Origin: Chlamydoabsidia padenii
Taxonomy: Eukaryota > Mucoromycota > Mucoromycetes > Mucorales > Cunninghamellaceae
Assembly: GCA_025330725.1 (NCBI GenBank)
Contig: JAIWND010000030.1
Span: 248,001 to 312,000 of the forward strand
DNA length: 64,000 bases
Reading direction: 5' to 3'
In this document: piece by piece, positions 12,383 through 22,415 of the stretch
How the letters are laid out: every line of letters begins with the position of its first letter
How positions within the stretch are numbered: position 1 is the first letter of the stretch
Notes under the pieces: model-generated
Seen by the model: the letters and a program-made list of their open reading frames with translations, nothing else
What the model was told of the DNA's origin: nothing
The model's database searches: none
Position numbers and translations under genes: made by a program

Positions 12383-12396
12383 ACGGGGTTTAAAAA
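12383..12396 (+). promoter_or_regulatory. GCGGGRTTTRAAA-like motif upstream of NGL2
   Basis: The sequence reads ACGGGGTTTAAAAA, about 67 bases upstream of the minus-strand start at 12316. A second, inverted copy (12562) faces the plus-strand gene that starts at 12624. Confidence 0.5.
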
Positions 12397-12561
12397 TACA
12401 ACCTGTCAATCCTTACCGCAGTTTTGTGTTGCATTATCATGATAAAGGAGATATGAAACATATTGTATTTCATAACTGTAGACACTTTATGGTTTTTCGG
12501 AATTGCATCAGAACGGATAGTATGCTTGCCTGGATGCTTCTCAACTCTTTCGGAAACTGAA

Positions 12562-12573
12562 TTCAAACCCCGC
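12562..12573 (-). promoter_or_regulatory. GCGGGGTTTGAA motif upstream of p34-like gene
   Basis: The plus strand reads TTCAAACCCCGC, the reverse complement of the recurrent motif, 51 bases before the ATG at 12624. Confidence 0.5.
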
Positions 12574-12623
12574 ATTTCTGACTTTATTCCATCAGTTTTC
12601 CTTCTTCTCTTTCTCTTCCCACA

Positions 12624-13854
12624 ATGACGACACGCAACAAAATCCTTGTGACAGGATATCCTGGTAGTGGTACTTTGGAAGTAGTTAAAGGTAGGTAATA
12701 AGTCAGTAGTATAATCACTTGATTACCCCTCTTTTTTATTTTTTATTATTCAGGCATCTTTCAATCCTCCAAGCAAACCATACCTACTCTAACTAACGAT
12801 GCAAAGGATGGAATGATCATCCCTTGGGTGATTGATAATAAATACTATACGGCAGCAGTGGATTTCTGGGTCGATGAACCCTTGGTAGACAATCTACAGG
12901 AAACGATCGATGCCTATGGACAAGAGGAAAACAAAGTTGGACAAGTTGTGGATGCCTTCATCTATGTCTTTACACCGGATCAAGTAAATGGAAACAACAA
13001 CAACAACAAAGAAGGATATGAAACACACTAACTCTTCATTTATGTATAGCCTGATAGTTTTGAAGGGATTAAACGATGGTTAGGGTTTTTGAACACTTGC
13101 GAACCTGCGATTCGTCTTTGTATTGCAACAGCACAAAAAGTAGATACCACGTCATTTGAAGATTGGTGTTTGGAACATCAATTTGATTTTGTGGATATGG
13201 CGAAACAAGAACAAGATGATGATGAATTGACACCTATGGATAAAGTGGGTTATGATCTCGTGGTGGATGCGTTACATACCAACATGTGGGATGGACTGAC
13301 AAGGAAGGATGGGAAATCAAAACAACCGGATGTCTTTGTTGCTACTACTACTACTACTACTAATGAACAGGATGAAAAGGATCTAATGGATGAAATGGAT
13401 GATATTGAGAATATGGATGATGATGAATGGATGAAAGGTAAAACAAAACAAAAAACTCTCAGGGCGATAATGATATACATGACTAATACACACCCTCTTT
13501 TTTTTTTTAATCTTGTAGAAATCGAAAAACTCAAGTTGGAACAGGATGATCTTGGTAAGAAAAAGAAAACCGGGGGGGATGATCTATTAACCACTTTTTT
13601 ATTTAGATTTACCATCTAAAGAAGAGGTGGGGATTATGTATGATCAACTATTTGGCAATATTGATCAAGAGGATGGATTGGATAAGGCTTTACAGTCACT
13701 TCAAGCAATGCGGGGTAAGACAATATAAAAAGGGGAAGACATGATATCTAACTAGATTGATATGATAGAAAGGGGCAAGGATCTACCTGACGAAGAACGA
13801 AGGAAAATGGCGGCACAGGTGGCACTCTCTTTTGCTGCACAGTTAGGATTATAG
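12624..13854 (+). CDS. Alpha/gamma-adaptin-binding p34-like protein (AAGAB/Irc6)
   Basis: The family comprises pseudo-GTPase-like chaperones that help assemble AP adaptor complexes for clathrin traffic (established for AAGAB). Seen: N-terminal KILVTGYPGSG, a P-loop-like turn without the full GxxxxGKS. An acidic middle follows, with WLGFLNTCEPAIRLCIATA. Next is the signature DKVGYDLVVDALHTNMWDGL, then a Glu/Asp-rich linker with runs of Thr. The C-terminal helical tail DLPDEERRKMAAQVALSFAAQL is typical. Exons begin at about 12624, 12753, 13047, 13519, 13607 and 13770. The gene ends just before a 37-base T tract. The start is fixed by MTTRNKILVTGYPG joining the second exon in frame. Confidence 0.8.
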
Positions 13855-13855
13855 A

Positions 13856-13857
<2 letters not shown>

Positions 13858-13894
<37 letters not shown>
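13858..13894. repeat. Poly(T) tract, about 37 bases
   Basis: An uninterrupted T run directly after the p34-like stop codon, in the probable 3' UTR or termination region. Confidence 0.8.
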
Positions 13895-13897
<3 letters not shown>

Positions 13898-13975
13898 GTT
13901 GTTGTTGGATGACAAATGGGCTCACCTCCCTTTCCCTCCAATAAAAGTGAATGTGTGCGCACAATTTGCTCAATG

Positions 13976-13989
13976 GCGGGATTTAAATT
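13976..13989 (+). promoter_or_regulatory. GGCGGGATTTAAAT motif upstream of ATX1
   Basis: The best-conserved form of the recurrent motif, about 110 bases before the ATX1 ATG. A TATATATAAAA sequence follows about 15 bases downstream, so the motif lies just upstream of a TATA-like element. Confidence 0.55.
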
Positions 13990-14085
13990 TGTTTTTATAT
14001 ATAAAACCAGACTCCTCCACCTCTTTTCTCTTCTTTTTATTTTTAATCAATTAAACAATAAACATAAGCATACCCTCTTTTAACA

Positions 14086-14397
14086 ATGCCTGTAAGCACT
14101 AGTCTTTTTATTATGAGTATGTACCTAACTTTTTTTTTTCTTTAGCAATATACATTTAACGTTGAAATGTCTTGCAGTGGATGCTCCGGTGCCATCCAAC
14201 GTGCTTTGGGAAGGATCGACGGTAAGAAGACTTACTAGTCAACTTGTGTGCAGTACTTACTGATCCACCCTTTATTATTAGGTATTGATAATATCGACAT
14301 ATCATTAGAAAAGCAAACTGTGGTGGTGGATACCGCCTTGCCTCGTGAAGTTGTGTTGTCGACTATCAAAAAGACCGGCAAGACTGTCAAGGAATAG
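14086..14397 (+). CDS. ATX1: Atx1-type copper metallochaperone
   Basis: A small cytosolic copper carrier that delivers Cu(I) to the Ccc2-type P-ATPase (family knowledge). Three exons. The first contributes only ATG CCT (6 coding bases) before an intron. The second gives YTFNVEMSCSGCSGAIQRAL with the copper-binding MSCSGC (MxCxxC). The third gives IDNIDISLEKQTVVVDT and ends KKTGKTVKE. The length of about 65 residues and the beta-alpha-beta-beta-alpha-beta pattern fit the HMA fold. The Lys-rich C-terminus is typical of Atx1. Confidence 0.93.
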
Positions 14398-15205
14398 TTT
14401 GGCTTTTTATTATATATTTATTTAAATAAACAAGGATTGACTATATGACTATATAAAAAGTAGCAGGGGGGGGGGAATCTAGAGGTGTTGTCTATTTGTA
14501 AATGATGGGATCGAAAAAATCCCCTGTACTTGGTGACAGAAGCATCAATTGCCAGTTTTCCAATGGATTCAACTATAATTGAAAAAAATAATAATAGAAA
14601 GACAAAGATTAGTAGGACGATGAGAATGTCTTTAGCCACGGCGTATTGGAGCAGATGGGTAATTGTAAAGAACCATTCGCCCATGATACATATGACTCGT
14701 TGTTGCACGATTATTGTGAGAATACATACCATCAGGTACGTATACCCTACATCTTGATCTTGTTACAGGTTGTTATAATAAATGAAGAAGGATACGTCCT
14801 TTTAGTGACAAGTATCTCCCCCCCCCCCAAAAAAAAGGAGGGGTGGACTTACTTTATACCGTGCCCGAATGGCCTTGTCAAAGAGAAAAAAAAAAAAGAG
14901 GACCTTTAAATTTCAATACCCGCTGGACCCCCTTTTTTGAAGAGCGGGATGTAAATATTACTTTTATGCAAAAGAGACATGATTCCCAGGCTGCTCTCAT
15001 GATCGTTTCATCATCATCCCCTAAATCTAGGAGGAGAAACCCATATCACCTATTTCAGGATGCATGCATAACTCATCTTTTATTACATCTTTTGGGCAAG
15101 TCGCTTGACTGCATGTGAATTCTCATCACACATGTGAAGCAAATGGCTATAAAAAAAACACTTTTTTTTTTTCTCTTCTTCTTAATAAACAAAACATATA
15201 CCATC
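14398..15205. other. Intergenic, ATX1 to SCP2
   Basis: Contains the doubtful minus-strand frame above. GCGGGATGTAAAT, a variant of the recurrent motif, sits at 14943-14957. A pyrimidine-rich leader precedes the SCP2 ATG. I see nothing else supportable. Confidence 0.5.
14418..14735 (-). CDS. Possible small membrane protein exon
   Basis: I do not recognise this. An open frame of about 105 residues starts at ATG 14732. It has a strong hydrophobic helix (DILIVLLIFVFLLLFFSIIV) and a polar tail ending at 14418. An acceptor-like sequence lies just upstream (about 14751), and a donor-like GTAAGT follows an exon-like segment at about 14856. A two-exon transcript with a motif-bearing promoter near 14943 is therefore possible, but the upstream exon does not join in a convincing frame. 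It could be chance. Confidence 0.3.
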   Translation of the reverse strand: MMVCILTIIVQQRVICIMGEWFFTITHLLQYAVAKDILIVLLIFVFLLLFFSIIVESIGKLAIDASVTKYRGFFRSHHLQIDNTSRFPPPCYFLYSHIVNPCLFK

Positions 15206-15788
15206 ATGTCTGATATCGTTGTACCAGGTTTCAAGAGCTCTGAACTCATCGCTCAACTCGACAAGGTTTTCTCCAACTACTCTGCTGAAGAAAAGGCCAA
15301 GTTGATCAAAGAGGTACAAAATTACAACCATGTGGGGTCATCTAACTTTTTGTTTGTCATAGGTGAATGGTATCTTTTTATTTGTTATCCAAAATGACGA
15401 GAAAAAGGAAGTACTCTATACTATTGATTGCAAGACGGAAGGGAGTGTGATCCGTGGCAAAGGGAAGAGCAAACCGGACGCTATCATCAACATGTGAGTC
15501 ATGGGCGTTACCTTTTTTTTTTTTTTTACGATTCGATTGATATTTTGTTTATTACTCTAGTGGGGATAAGGACTTTGTGGATTTGAGTCAAGGTAAATTG
15601 AACGGTCAAAAAGCTTACATGACTGGAAAACTGAAGGTGAAGGGTCAAATTACGCTTGCCATGGTAAGTAGAGACTTTTTCTCCTCCAAAAAAAAAAACA
15701 CACAGATGCACTCATTCACCCCCCCCTTTATCATATATAGAAACTCGATAATGTTTTCAAGACTATCAATCCTACTGCCAAGCTTTAG
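15206..15788 (+). CDS. SCP2-domain sterol/lipid carrier with PTS1 signal
   Basis: A single SCP2 domain of about 125 residues, similar in design to the yeast peroxisomal Pox18-type protein, which carries acyl-CoA or sterol lipids in peroxisomes (family knowledge). Exons start at about 15206, 15362, 15561 and 15741. Seen: [18 protein letters not shown] at the N-terminus, [51 protein letters not shown] and [15 protein letters not shown]. The last three residues are AKL, a conservative variant of the SKL-type peroxisomal targeting signal. That final exon is preceded by a consensus intron, so the signal depends on correct splicing. Confidence 0.9.
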
Positions 15789-15879
15789 ACCTCACTTCTT
15801 TAGTGTTTTACTTATACTCATATATTGTCTTACTTTTTTTGAATTAAAAACTTATGCAAAACTCGCCTTTACAACAGCC

Positions 15880-15893
15880 ACGGGGTTTAAAAT
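15880..15893 (+). promoter_or_regulatory. ACGGGGTTTAAAAT motif upstream of PRS
   Basis: A recurrent motif about 105 bases before the PRPP synthetase ATG. It lies between the SCP2 stop codon and the next gene. Confidence 0.5.
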
Positions 15894-15996
15894 ACCACAT
15901 CATTCAAATACCGCTTTCAGTCACATCCACAAAAAAAAAAAAAAAAAAAAAAAGATTAACATTTTTACACCTCTTCTTCTCTTATATATCACCTTC

Positions 15997-17189
15997 ATGC
16001 GTAATCTCGTTGTCCTGGGCGGCTCGTCTCATCCTGAATTAACTGCGTCCATTTGTCGCCGACTGGGCATTCCACCAGGCCAAGCTAAACTGAGTAAATT
16101 CAGCAACCAAGAAACGTCAGTGGAAATCAAGGAATCGGTACGAGAACGAGACGTTTATATAATCCAGTCTGGTTGTGGTAATGTCAATGACAATTTTGTG
16201 GAACTCTTGATCATGATCAATGGGGCCAAGATTGCATCGGCCAAACGTATCACGGCGGTGATTCCTCATTTTCCCTATTCTCGTCAACCTGATGTGCCAT
16301 ACAAGACGTCAGGCGCACCATTACCCTCCTTACCTCCTGCCACCCCAAAGCACAACAATGCGACAGTGGTAGATCAACAAGACCTGGGGAAACATATTGC
16401 AAAGAAATTGGACAACAGGAACCCAGAGTATCGACCTTGGTTGGCACGGTCAGGGACCTTGATTGCGGATTTACTGACATGTGCTGGTGCTGATCATATC
16501 ATCACTATGGATCTTCATGATGCCCAGGTAAAAATAAAAATAAACTCCTTTACTCCCCCCCCTTACCCTCTCTCTAGTTTCAAGGATTCTTTGATTGTCC
16601 GGTGGATAACTTGGTCAGTCGAGCCCTGATGATGAAATACATCCGCCACCATATCCCCAATTACCAACAAGCAGTGATTGTATCTCCCGATGCGGGTGGT
16701 GCAAAAAGGTAAAATACAAAGGTAGGAATATCCCCCCCATGTGCTGACTCTCTCTTTAGGGCAACGGCGATTGCGGAAAAGCTCTGTATGGATTTCGCCC
16801 TGGTGCACAAGGAACGACGACAAAAGATCACACAGAAAAAGGACTTGATGTTGGTAGGTGATGTGCGGGGAAAGGCATGTATTCTGGTCGACGATATTGC
16901 CGATACAACGTATACCATCACCAAGGCGGCTCGGATGTTACGTGATCATGGGGCCCTCACTATTTACGCCATTGTCAGTCATGCCCTGTTATCGTCGGCA
17001 AATGCTGTGGAAAATATCGATTCCAGTGCCATTGATCAATTGATTGTCAGCAACTCGGTACCTCAGCGGTTGTCAAGTCCGAAAATCAAGGTGTTTGATG
17101 TCGCTCCATTGTTTGCTGAAGCTATTCGGCGTAGTCATTTTGGTGAATCCATGTCCTTGCTATTAAACCCTAGTTATGATTTAGATTAG
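15997..17189 (+). CDS. PRS: Ribose-phosphate diphosphokinase (PRPP synthetase) subunit
   Basis: Makes PRPP from ribose-5-phosphate and ATP for nucleotide, His and Trp synthesis. Three exons (about 15997-16527, 16577-16709, 16760-17189). Seen: [74 protein letters not shown], and the PRPP-binding [13 protein letters not shown]. An extra Pro/Asn-rich segment of about 45 residues separates FPYSRQ from the block [14 protein letters not shown]. That placement recalls the non-homologous insertions of yeast Prs1/Prs5-type subunits, so this is probably one subunit of a hetero-complex. The ATG at 15997 starts the conserved N-terminus. Confidence 0.93.
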
Positions 17190-18872
17190 ATTGTCATCCA
17201 CCTTGTTTTTTATCATTTCTCTTATAAAAAATCATACAAAAATCTCAAAACTCAACGACTTTTAAACAATCTTTTGAAACATCAATGTTGTCCGTACCCG
17301 AAGGGTGCCGATCAATTGGCCAAAAGGAAGCAGGGGATATGAAAAGTAGACTATATCATAGCTATTGATTTAAAATATAATAATACAGTTACAGTATAAC
17401 AAAACACTCTGCTATATAAATAAAATCCTGCTATTGCTTTCAAACGCGAAATCGTACGGACATCTCAAACTTCATAAAACTTTGAAATCCCGCTTTTTTG
17501 CGCAACAATGTGTTGATAGTAATAGAAATGGAATGGAATGGCCTCGCAAAGAGGGGGCACAGGAGGAGTTGGTTGGAGAGAGACTGCATACATGGGCTCT
17601 ACAACGAGTAACGAAATCTCGACTGACATCGCTTCCCCTCCAAATCGGGATTGCTAGACGCATTGAATTTGGGTGTTCGGCGTTTGAAAATGAAGCTTCT
17701 TTTGTCTACAAAAAAAAAACCCCTTTCGCCATAAAGAAAAGGTAAAAGTCATTGCAAGCCTAAACATACTGACACAGAAGCCTTGGTACTTGACTTTGCG
17801 GTAAATTATGTTGGAAATGGGTCATAGTGTCCACATGGCCACTTTAATCATTAGCATCCGTTGACATTGGAGCGGTAAAGCTCCTTCCAACTCTGACTAG
17901 GGACTGGCGGGATTTGAAAATGATTTTTTGCTTCTGTCTGTCCTTCCGCCCTCCCTCCTCCACTTCCAATATGATTGGATGAATCCTCTCTCTCCTCTAT
18001 CTTCTTTCAGTTCTCCTTCCGCCACTGCCCATGTGGCCAGCCAGACTGCAACTGTTATCTGCTGATTGGAGTGCGGTTTGATGAGGAAAAGGGGGAACAG
18101 GGGATCATAACCAGACTCTTTTTTTTGCATTGATCGGTGTTTATTTGAAATCCCGCCACCATTACATTCTAGCTTCTTTACAAGTATTGATTGATGATCA
18201 GCATTAATTGATCGTTTGAGAATAGCAAAACTGACTTGAATACATGTGATTATATCGTTTATCACATTGACTGACAAGGGTTTGCCCCATTGAATTGGTT
18301 GGTTCTCCTTCCTCTCCTTCAAGTTTTTTTTGGCCAGGCGTGTCTTCTTTCCGCCATCCTTCTTCCACGTCCCGTATGTGTTCTACCGAGACTTCAACGA
18401 TCACAAATCAGATATTAATGAAGATAGGTGTTACATCGGGACTGCATCCGATTTTTCTTTTTCTTTGTTTAACTCTTCCGGGACGTTATCGCAGTCCTAC
18501 CCTTAGCTGCTTTGGGTAAGTTTTACCATTTCCAAAGACAAAATGAACTGTCCACGTGTACTAACTGACTGTTTGCTTTCTTTTCCAATGTATCATTGCT
18601 TTCAATCATTCCTTTTAAACTATTTTTAAACACCGTTTATTTTATTGCTTATTTTACTTGGTTTAATTAATAAAACTGGTAACATCCAATAAACTATTCA
18701 TATACACAACTAGTCTTTTTTTTTTTATTGGGATGATGGCGTCTGGAGTCAAACGGGCGGAGTTTCCGGATCAAGTATATTATGCATACAGTGTCGACAA
18801 CTTTATTTTTTTAAAAAAAAGTGTGTTTTTTATTCATAAAATGGGTTAATCTAAATATTCAAGTGGTTATAA
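17190..18872. other. Gene-free stretch occupied by repeat copy A
   Basis: Almost the whole interval is repeat copy A. The final about 180 bases are the AT-rich 3' flank of the minus-strand MSP1 gene. No frame here resembles a protein. Confidence 0.6.
17219..18690 (+). repeat. Dispersed repeat, copy A (about 1.4 kb)
   Basis: Matches copy B (about 38090-39358) in the same orientation over its full length, with scattered substitutions and indels. Shared blocks include CTTATAAAAAATCATAC at the left end, GGGGATATGAAA then GTAGACTATAT, a hairpin CCTCGCAAAGAGG (17541-17560), and the core CTACAACGAGTAACGAAATC (17599). Further shared blocks are GTCATAGTGTCCACATGGC, TCCGCCCTCCCTCCTCCACT and, at the right end, AACTGGTAA. 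No open frame is conserved between the copies and I see no terminal inverted repeats. It could be a non-autonomous mobile element, a segmental duplication, or a repeated non-coding RNA locus. The core also recurs at 30823 and 31581. Confidence 0.8.
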
Positions 18873-20020
18873 CTAATCTAGGTTTTCTTGTGCGGGGATA
18901 ACAGAAGAGGAGGCATCCATGTAGGTCTTGTCATTGGTTTCATCAAACGCATAAAAGTCAGTCACAGTCAAAGGTCGTAAATCCTTATCAATATTCTATT
19001 TAAAAAGAGAGAGAGAGACAGGTCAGTTCATTCCGACCAAAGGTGCCTTTATATGTCTTTACCTTGATATCCAGATGAATCAGATCTTGACTAGCATCAT
19101 CACTATCCTTGGGTTGTTCTTTTCGGACGATTTCACGAATGGGTATCATGGCAGCATTCCGACAAAGTTCTTTAAGATCACTACCCGAACAACCAGCAGT
19201 TCGTTGTACCAATTCCTTCATGTTAAAATCATCGGCCAGTTTGATATCCTTGAGAAGCTATTTTTTTACATACAAAAACCAGAATCAGTATATCCCCCTT
19301 TTTAACTCCATCCCCTTCCTTACCAATTCCAAAATACTTGTTCGTTGAGCTTCAGTAGGTAATCGTACCGCAAATCGTTTAGGCATACGTCGCAAGATGG
19401 CCGAATCAATATCATTAGGTCGATTGGTAGCACCGAGAATAACGATCCGACGATCTTCACCCGTCGTCAATCCATCCCATAGACTCATGAATTCCGCCTT
19501 CATCATGCCTGTTGTTTCATGATCGTTACTGCGTCGTTCACGTAAAAAAGAGTCGATTTCGTCGATGAATACAATGGCAGGTTGGAGTTTACGAGCCAGG
19601 GAAAAGACGGCAGCAGCGAGTTTGTTGGATTCACCATAGTACTTGTCGGTCAAGGTGGAGATATGGAGATTGATAAAGGTCGCATTGCTTTCTTTTGCCA
19701 ATGCCTTGGCCATCATTGTTTTACCGCAACCAGGGGGACCAAATAAGAGTACACCAGGTGGGGCACCCAATAGACCAGAGGCGGATGTGAAGAGGTCAGG
19801 ATAACATAATGGATAAATCACACTTTCACGTAAATCTTGTATAATATGGTCAAGGCCCCCAATTTCTATACATTTGCTTAGTTAGTCAATGGTCCATCTA
19901 GGTTAATACACAGGTACTTACGTTTAAAGTTGACAGTAATTTCGTCAGCATGAATCACTTCTGTGGCAATAATTTGTTCGTATTCAGTCAACTTCAAATC
20001 CTTGATCTAGATTATTATAA

Positions 20021-20060
<40 letters not shown>

Positions 20061-20350
20061 ACATGGTTAGAACACTAGCATCCTAATAGATGGTCAACTT
20101 ACACCTAATTTACCAAGGACTTTGTTACTTTTGGTTTTCGCTTCTTGACGTTTGGCTTTGGAAGGATCAAGAGAGCCCACAATCCATTTGAAGGCAAAGT
20201 AAAAGGCCACTTGAGATAAAGCAAACACAGCAGCTACATTATATATATATACAATAATGATGAATATCGTTTCAAGTTGTCTTTTGATCTAAGCTTACCA
20301 TCCGCTGCATATTTTCTAGTTTCTGGTTTCTGCATCCATGATTTGAGCAT
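18873..20350 (-). CDS. MSP1: Msp1/ATAD1 AAA ATPase
   Basis: An outer-mitochondrial and peroxisomal membrane AAA protein that extracts mislocalised tail-anchored proteins (family knowledge). Exons read from 20350 leftward. An N-terminal membrane helix ([20 protein letters not shown]) is followed by a Lys-rich linker. Next are the start of the AAA core [20 protein letters not shown], Walker [14 protein letters not shown], pore-loop region KYYGES, Walker [17 protein letters not shown], sensor [21 protein letters not shown], and C-terminal [21 protein letters not shown]. The residue pattern and order match Msp1 closely. A 39-base A tract (plus strand, 20021-20059) lies in one intron. A motif variant (TTTAAATACCGCC) lies about 90-100 bases upstream of the start. 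Confidence 0.94.
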
Positions 20351-20439
20351 TTTTATGATTGTTTAAAAAAAAAAAAAAAAAAAGAGAGAGAGAGAAGAGA
20401 ATGGGGAAGGGGGGAGTTCATGTGATAAAAGTCGACAAA

Positions 20440-20453
20440 ATTTAAATACCGCC
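20440..20453 (-). promoter_or_regulatory. Recurrent motif variant upstream of MSP1
   Basis: The plus strand reads ATTTAAATACCGCC, a one-base variant of the inverted motif, about 90 bases upstream of the MSP1 start. Confidence 0.4.
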
Positions 20454-20564
20454 GTGACGGGAGCGCCTATGTATATACACTGTGCAAGATGGTTTATTTG
20501 TAAAAATGACTAACGCTAATAAAGAAGCAATGCCTGATATATAAATGAGAGTATCCACCGAGGA

Positions 20565-20906
20565 TCAGTTGCTGGGTCCTGCCGAATCAAGTCCTAATCG
20601 CTGTCTGGTCATCTTGTTTCGTTGTTCCTGTATTGTCCGTTTCCGTTTACTTGATTCCAATGCTATTGGTTTGAATTCATCCGTGTCGTCAATTGGTTGG
20701 TTCGTGGTGGTATCTTCCGATAGCATCAAACTAGTGGGATTAAATGTGAATGATAATAATGGCGAAGAAGGTAAACTTTGTTCGTCTTGTTGTTCTTGTT
20801 CTTGTTGTTTCTGTTTAAGTTTGGTGGCAAGTTGTCGTTGTAGTAATTCCAGGTTTTCAACGTCACTGGTGGTGATCCTAATTTCTGACGAAGGGTATCG
20901 TAACAT
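20565..20906 (-). CDS. Small hypothetical protein, about 113 residues
   Basis: I do not recognise this. Single-exon frame starting MLRYPSSEIRITTSDVENLE. It has a Gln/Glu-rich helical segment (residues about 20-45) and a basic stretch SSKRKRTIQEQRNKMTRQR near the C-terminus that could be a nuclear-localisation signal. Support for it being real: the whole frame is open, and a strong recurrent motif (GCGGGGATTTGAA, 21005-21017) lies about 100 bases upstream in the position seen at clear genes. It sits between MSP1 and the F-box gene, all on the minus strand. Confidence 0.5.
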   Translation of the reverse strand: MLRYPSSEIRITTSDVENLELLQRQLATKLKQKQQEQEQQDEQSLPSSPLLSFTFNPTSLMLSEDTTTNQPIDDTDEFKPIALESSKRKRTIQEQRNKMTRQRLGLDSAGPSN

Positions 20907-21004
20907 GTAGTATGTATATATATATATATACTATATGTAAAAAGATAATGGACAAAGAATTAAAAAGAAAGATTTTTTATTTTTATTTTTAAACATTAAA
21001 AAAA

Positions 21005-21017
21005 GCGGGGATTTGAA
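21005..21017 (+). promoter_or_regulatory. GCGGGGATTTGAA motif upstream of small hypothetical gene
   Basis: A close match to the recurrent motif, 100 bases upstream of the minus-strand start at 20906 and downstream of the F-box gene's stop codon. Confidence 0.5.
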
Positions 21018-21041
21018 TTTAATAGGTGTTCTAACTACTGA

Positions 21042-22415
21042 TCATTTATGTTTTCGAGAGGTTTTCTTGTTACGAGTCGACTCAAGACAACCCTGTTGAT
21101 GAAGATCCAAGCACCGATGACAAAACACCGATTGGCAATTTGGACATTCCTTTTTACATTGACGACAAATCGTTCGTTTTGACATGGTGGACCCCACCAC
21201 CCCATGAATGAGAATACATTTACAGTGAACGAGGTCCACTGATTGGACACACCGAGAGCACCATTGACGACGACAACCACCACCACACCTTGACAGATCA
21301 CACACCGGACAGGCCATTTCACCACACGCCGTACAAGTATTAGGCACCGACTTTTTACACCGTGCATGAAACAGACCATGGATAGCACAGCCACGGACCT
21401 GGCAGGACGGTCGAGGGCATAAAAAGACAGGTTGATCACACCGACCACAATCCGATCGAGCCAGACCACCACAAGCATCGCATAGTCGACCATGGCATTG
21501 ATCACACGCCGGAGAGCACGCTTTGCATCGTTTCAACGCCACCACGCCACACCCTAGACAGGTCAATGTCGGTGTGCACGCACTGACTTGACATTGATCA
21601 CATACATCGCAATCCATGTCCACAGCACGTCCCGTCAATCGTTCCAGAGCGCCATGAATGGTCCTGATATCCGATCCGTGCATTATCGTCTTGGTGCTGA
21701 TCATCTTGACCATGGTGACTTCCGAACGACATGTCAGGGTGTCGAGGGTGGTGGCGAGATGATGGTAATCCATGGCAGGGCATGAACGAAAGGAGAGATA
21801 TCGCATCGAGGGAAAGTAGTGTATCAGGTAGCCGATCGAGTGAGCAGTAATAAGAGTATGGTCGAGAATAACTTGACGAGGAGCATAGTGCAGTTGGTAT
21901 CGTAACAGGAGTCGTGTCAGTTGTTGGAAGGCATGGTCGTCTAGTTGGTCAGGCTGATCAAGGTTGATAAAGTGCCAGGCATCACGGACCATCACCACGG
22001 CACAAATGTGTCGACAGGTGCGGGACAGTGCCAGTCGTGAGCGCACATCCAGCCAGTACCCTATTCTACTAACAATAGACCCAGGGAGTTGCATAAAAGA
22101 TCGTGGGCGAGTCGTGGGTGGTGCAAAATTGGGTTGGTATTGGGCACGTTTAAGAGATGAAGTCGGTGTGGGAATCATCGCGTTGTGTGGTGGTGAATGC
22201 ACGATGGGTGGATTGGTCAGTTTATTCCATTCGTCTAATCCAAAGAGAGAGATGAGATAATCAATGTCTGGTGGCGAGAGTCGTTCAAGAGGAACAGCAA
22301 TGACACCACCATTTACTTTTTGAAGCTTTACCTTGGTTTTCTGATACACACTGATAAAGGTAGCATGCGCTTCAAACTTGCCATCGTTGCCTTTCCATCG
22401 TCTTGGTGTGAGCAT
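21042..22415 (-). CDS. SHD1 / F-box / Cys-rich protein
   Basis: An uninterrupted 457-residue frame. Residues about 4-55 (RRWKGNDGKFEAHATF...PLERLSPPDIDYL) match the Sla1 homology domain 1, a ubiquitin- and NPF-binding-associated fold of endocytic proteins. Residues about 107-150 (LPGSIVSRIGYWLDVRSRL) look like an F-box, which would link to Skp1 and a cullin ubiquitin ligase. Residues about 270-445 are exceptionally Cys-rich, with about ten CxxC pairs in irregular zinc-finger-like spacing. The tail is Lys/Arg-rich. The protein is plausibly a substrate adaptor that recognises its target through the Cys-rich domain; that function is inference. There is no intron, unlike most neighbours. Confidence 0.75.
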   Translation of the reverse strand: MLTPRRWKGNDGKFEAHATFISVYQKTKVKLQKVNGGVIAVPLERLSPPDIDYLISLFGLDEWNKLTNPPIVHSPPHNAMIPTPTSSLKRAQYQPNFAPPTTRPRSFMQLPGSIVSRIGYWLDVRSRLALSRTCRHICAVVMVRDAWHFINLDQPDQLDDHAFQQLTRLLLRYQLHYAPRQVILDHTLITAHSIGYLIHYFPSMRYLSFRSCPAMDYHHLATTLDTLTCRSEVTMVKMISTKTIMHGSDIRTIHGALERLTGRAVDMDCDVCDQCQVSACTPTLTCLGCGVVALKRCKACSPACDQCHGRLCDACGGLARSDCGRCDQPVFLCPRPSCQVRGCAIHGLFHARCKKSVPNTCTACGEMACPVCDLSRCGGGCRRQWCSRCVQSVDLVHCKCILIHGVVGSTMSKRTICRQCKKECPNCQSVFCHRCLDLHQQGCLESTRNKKTSRKHK

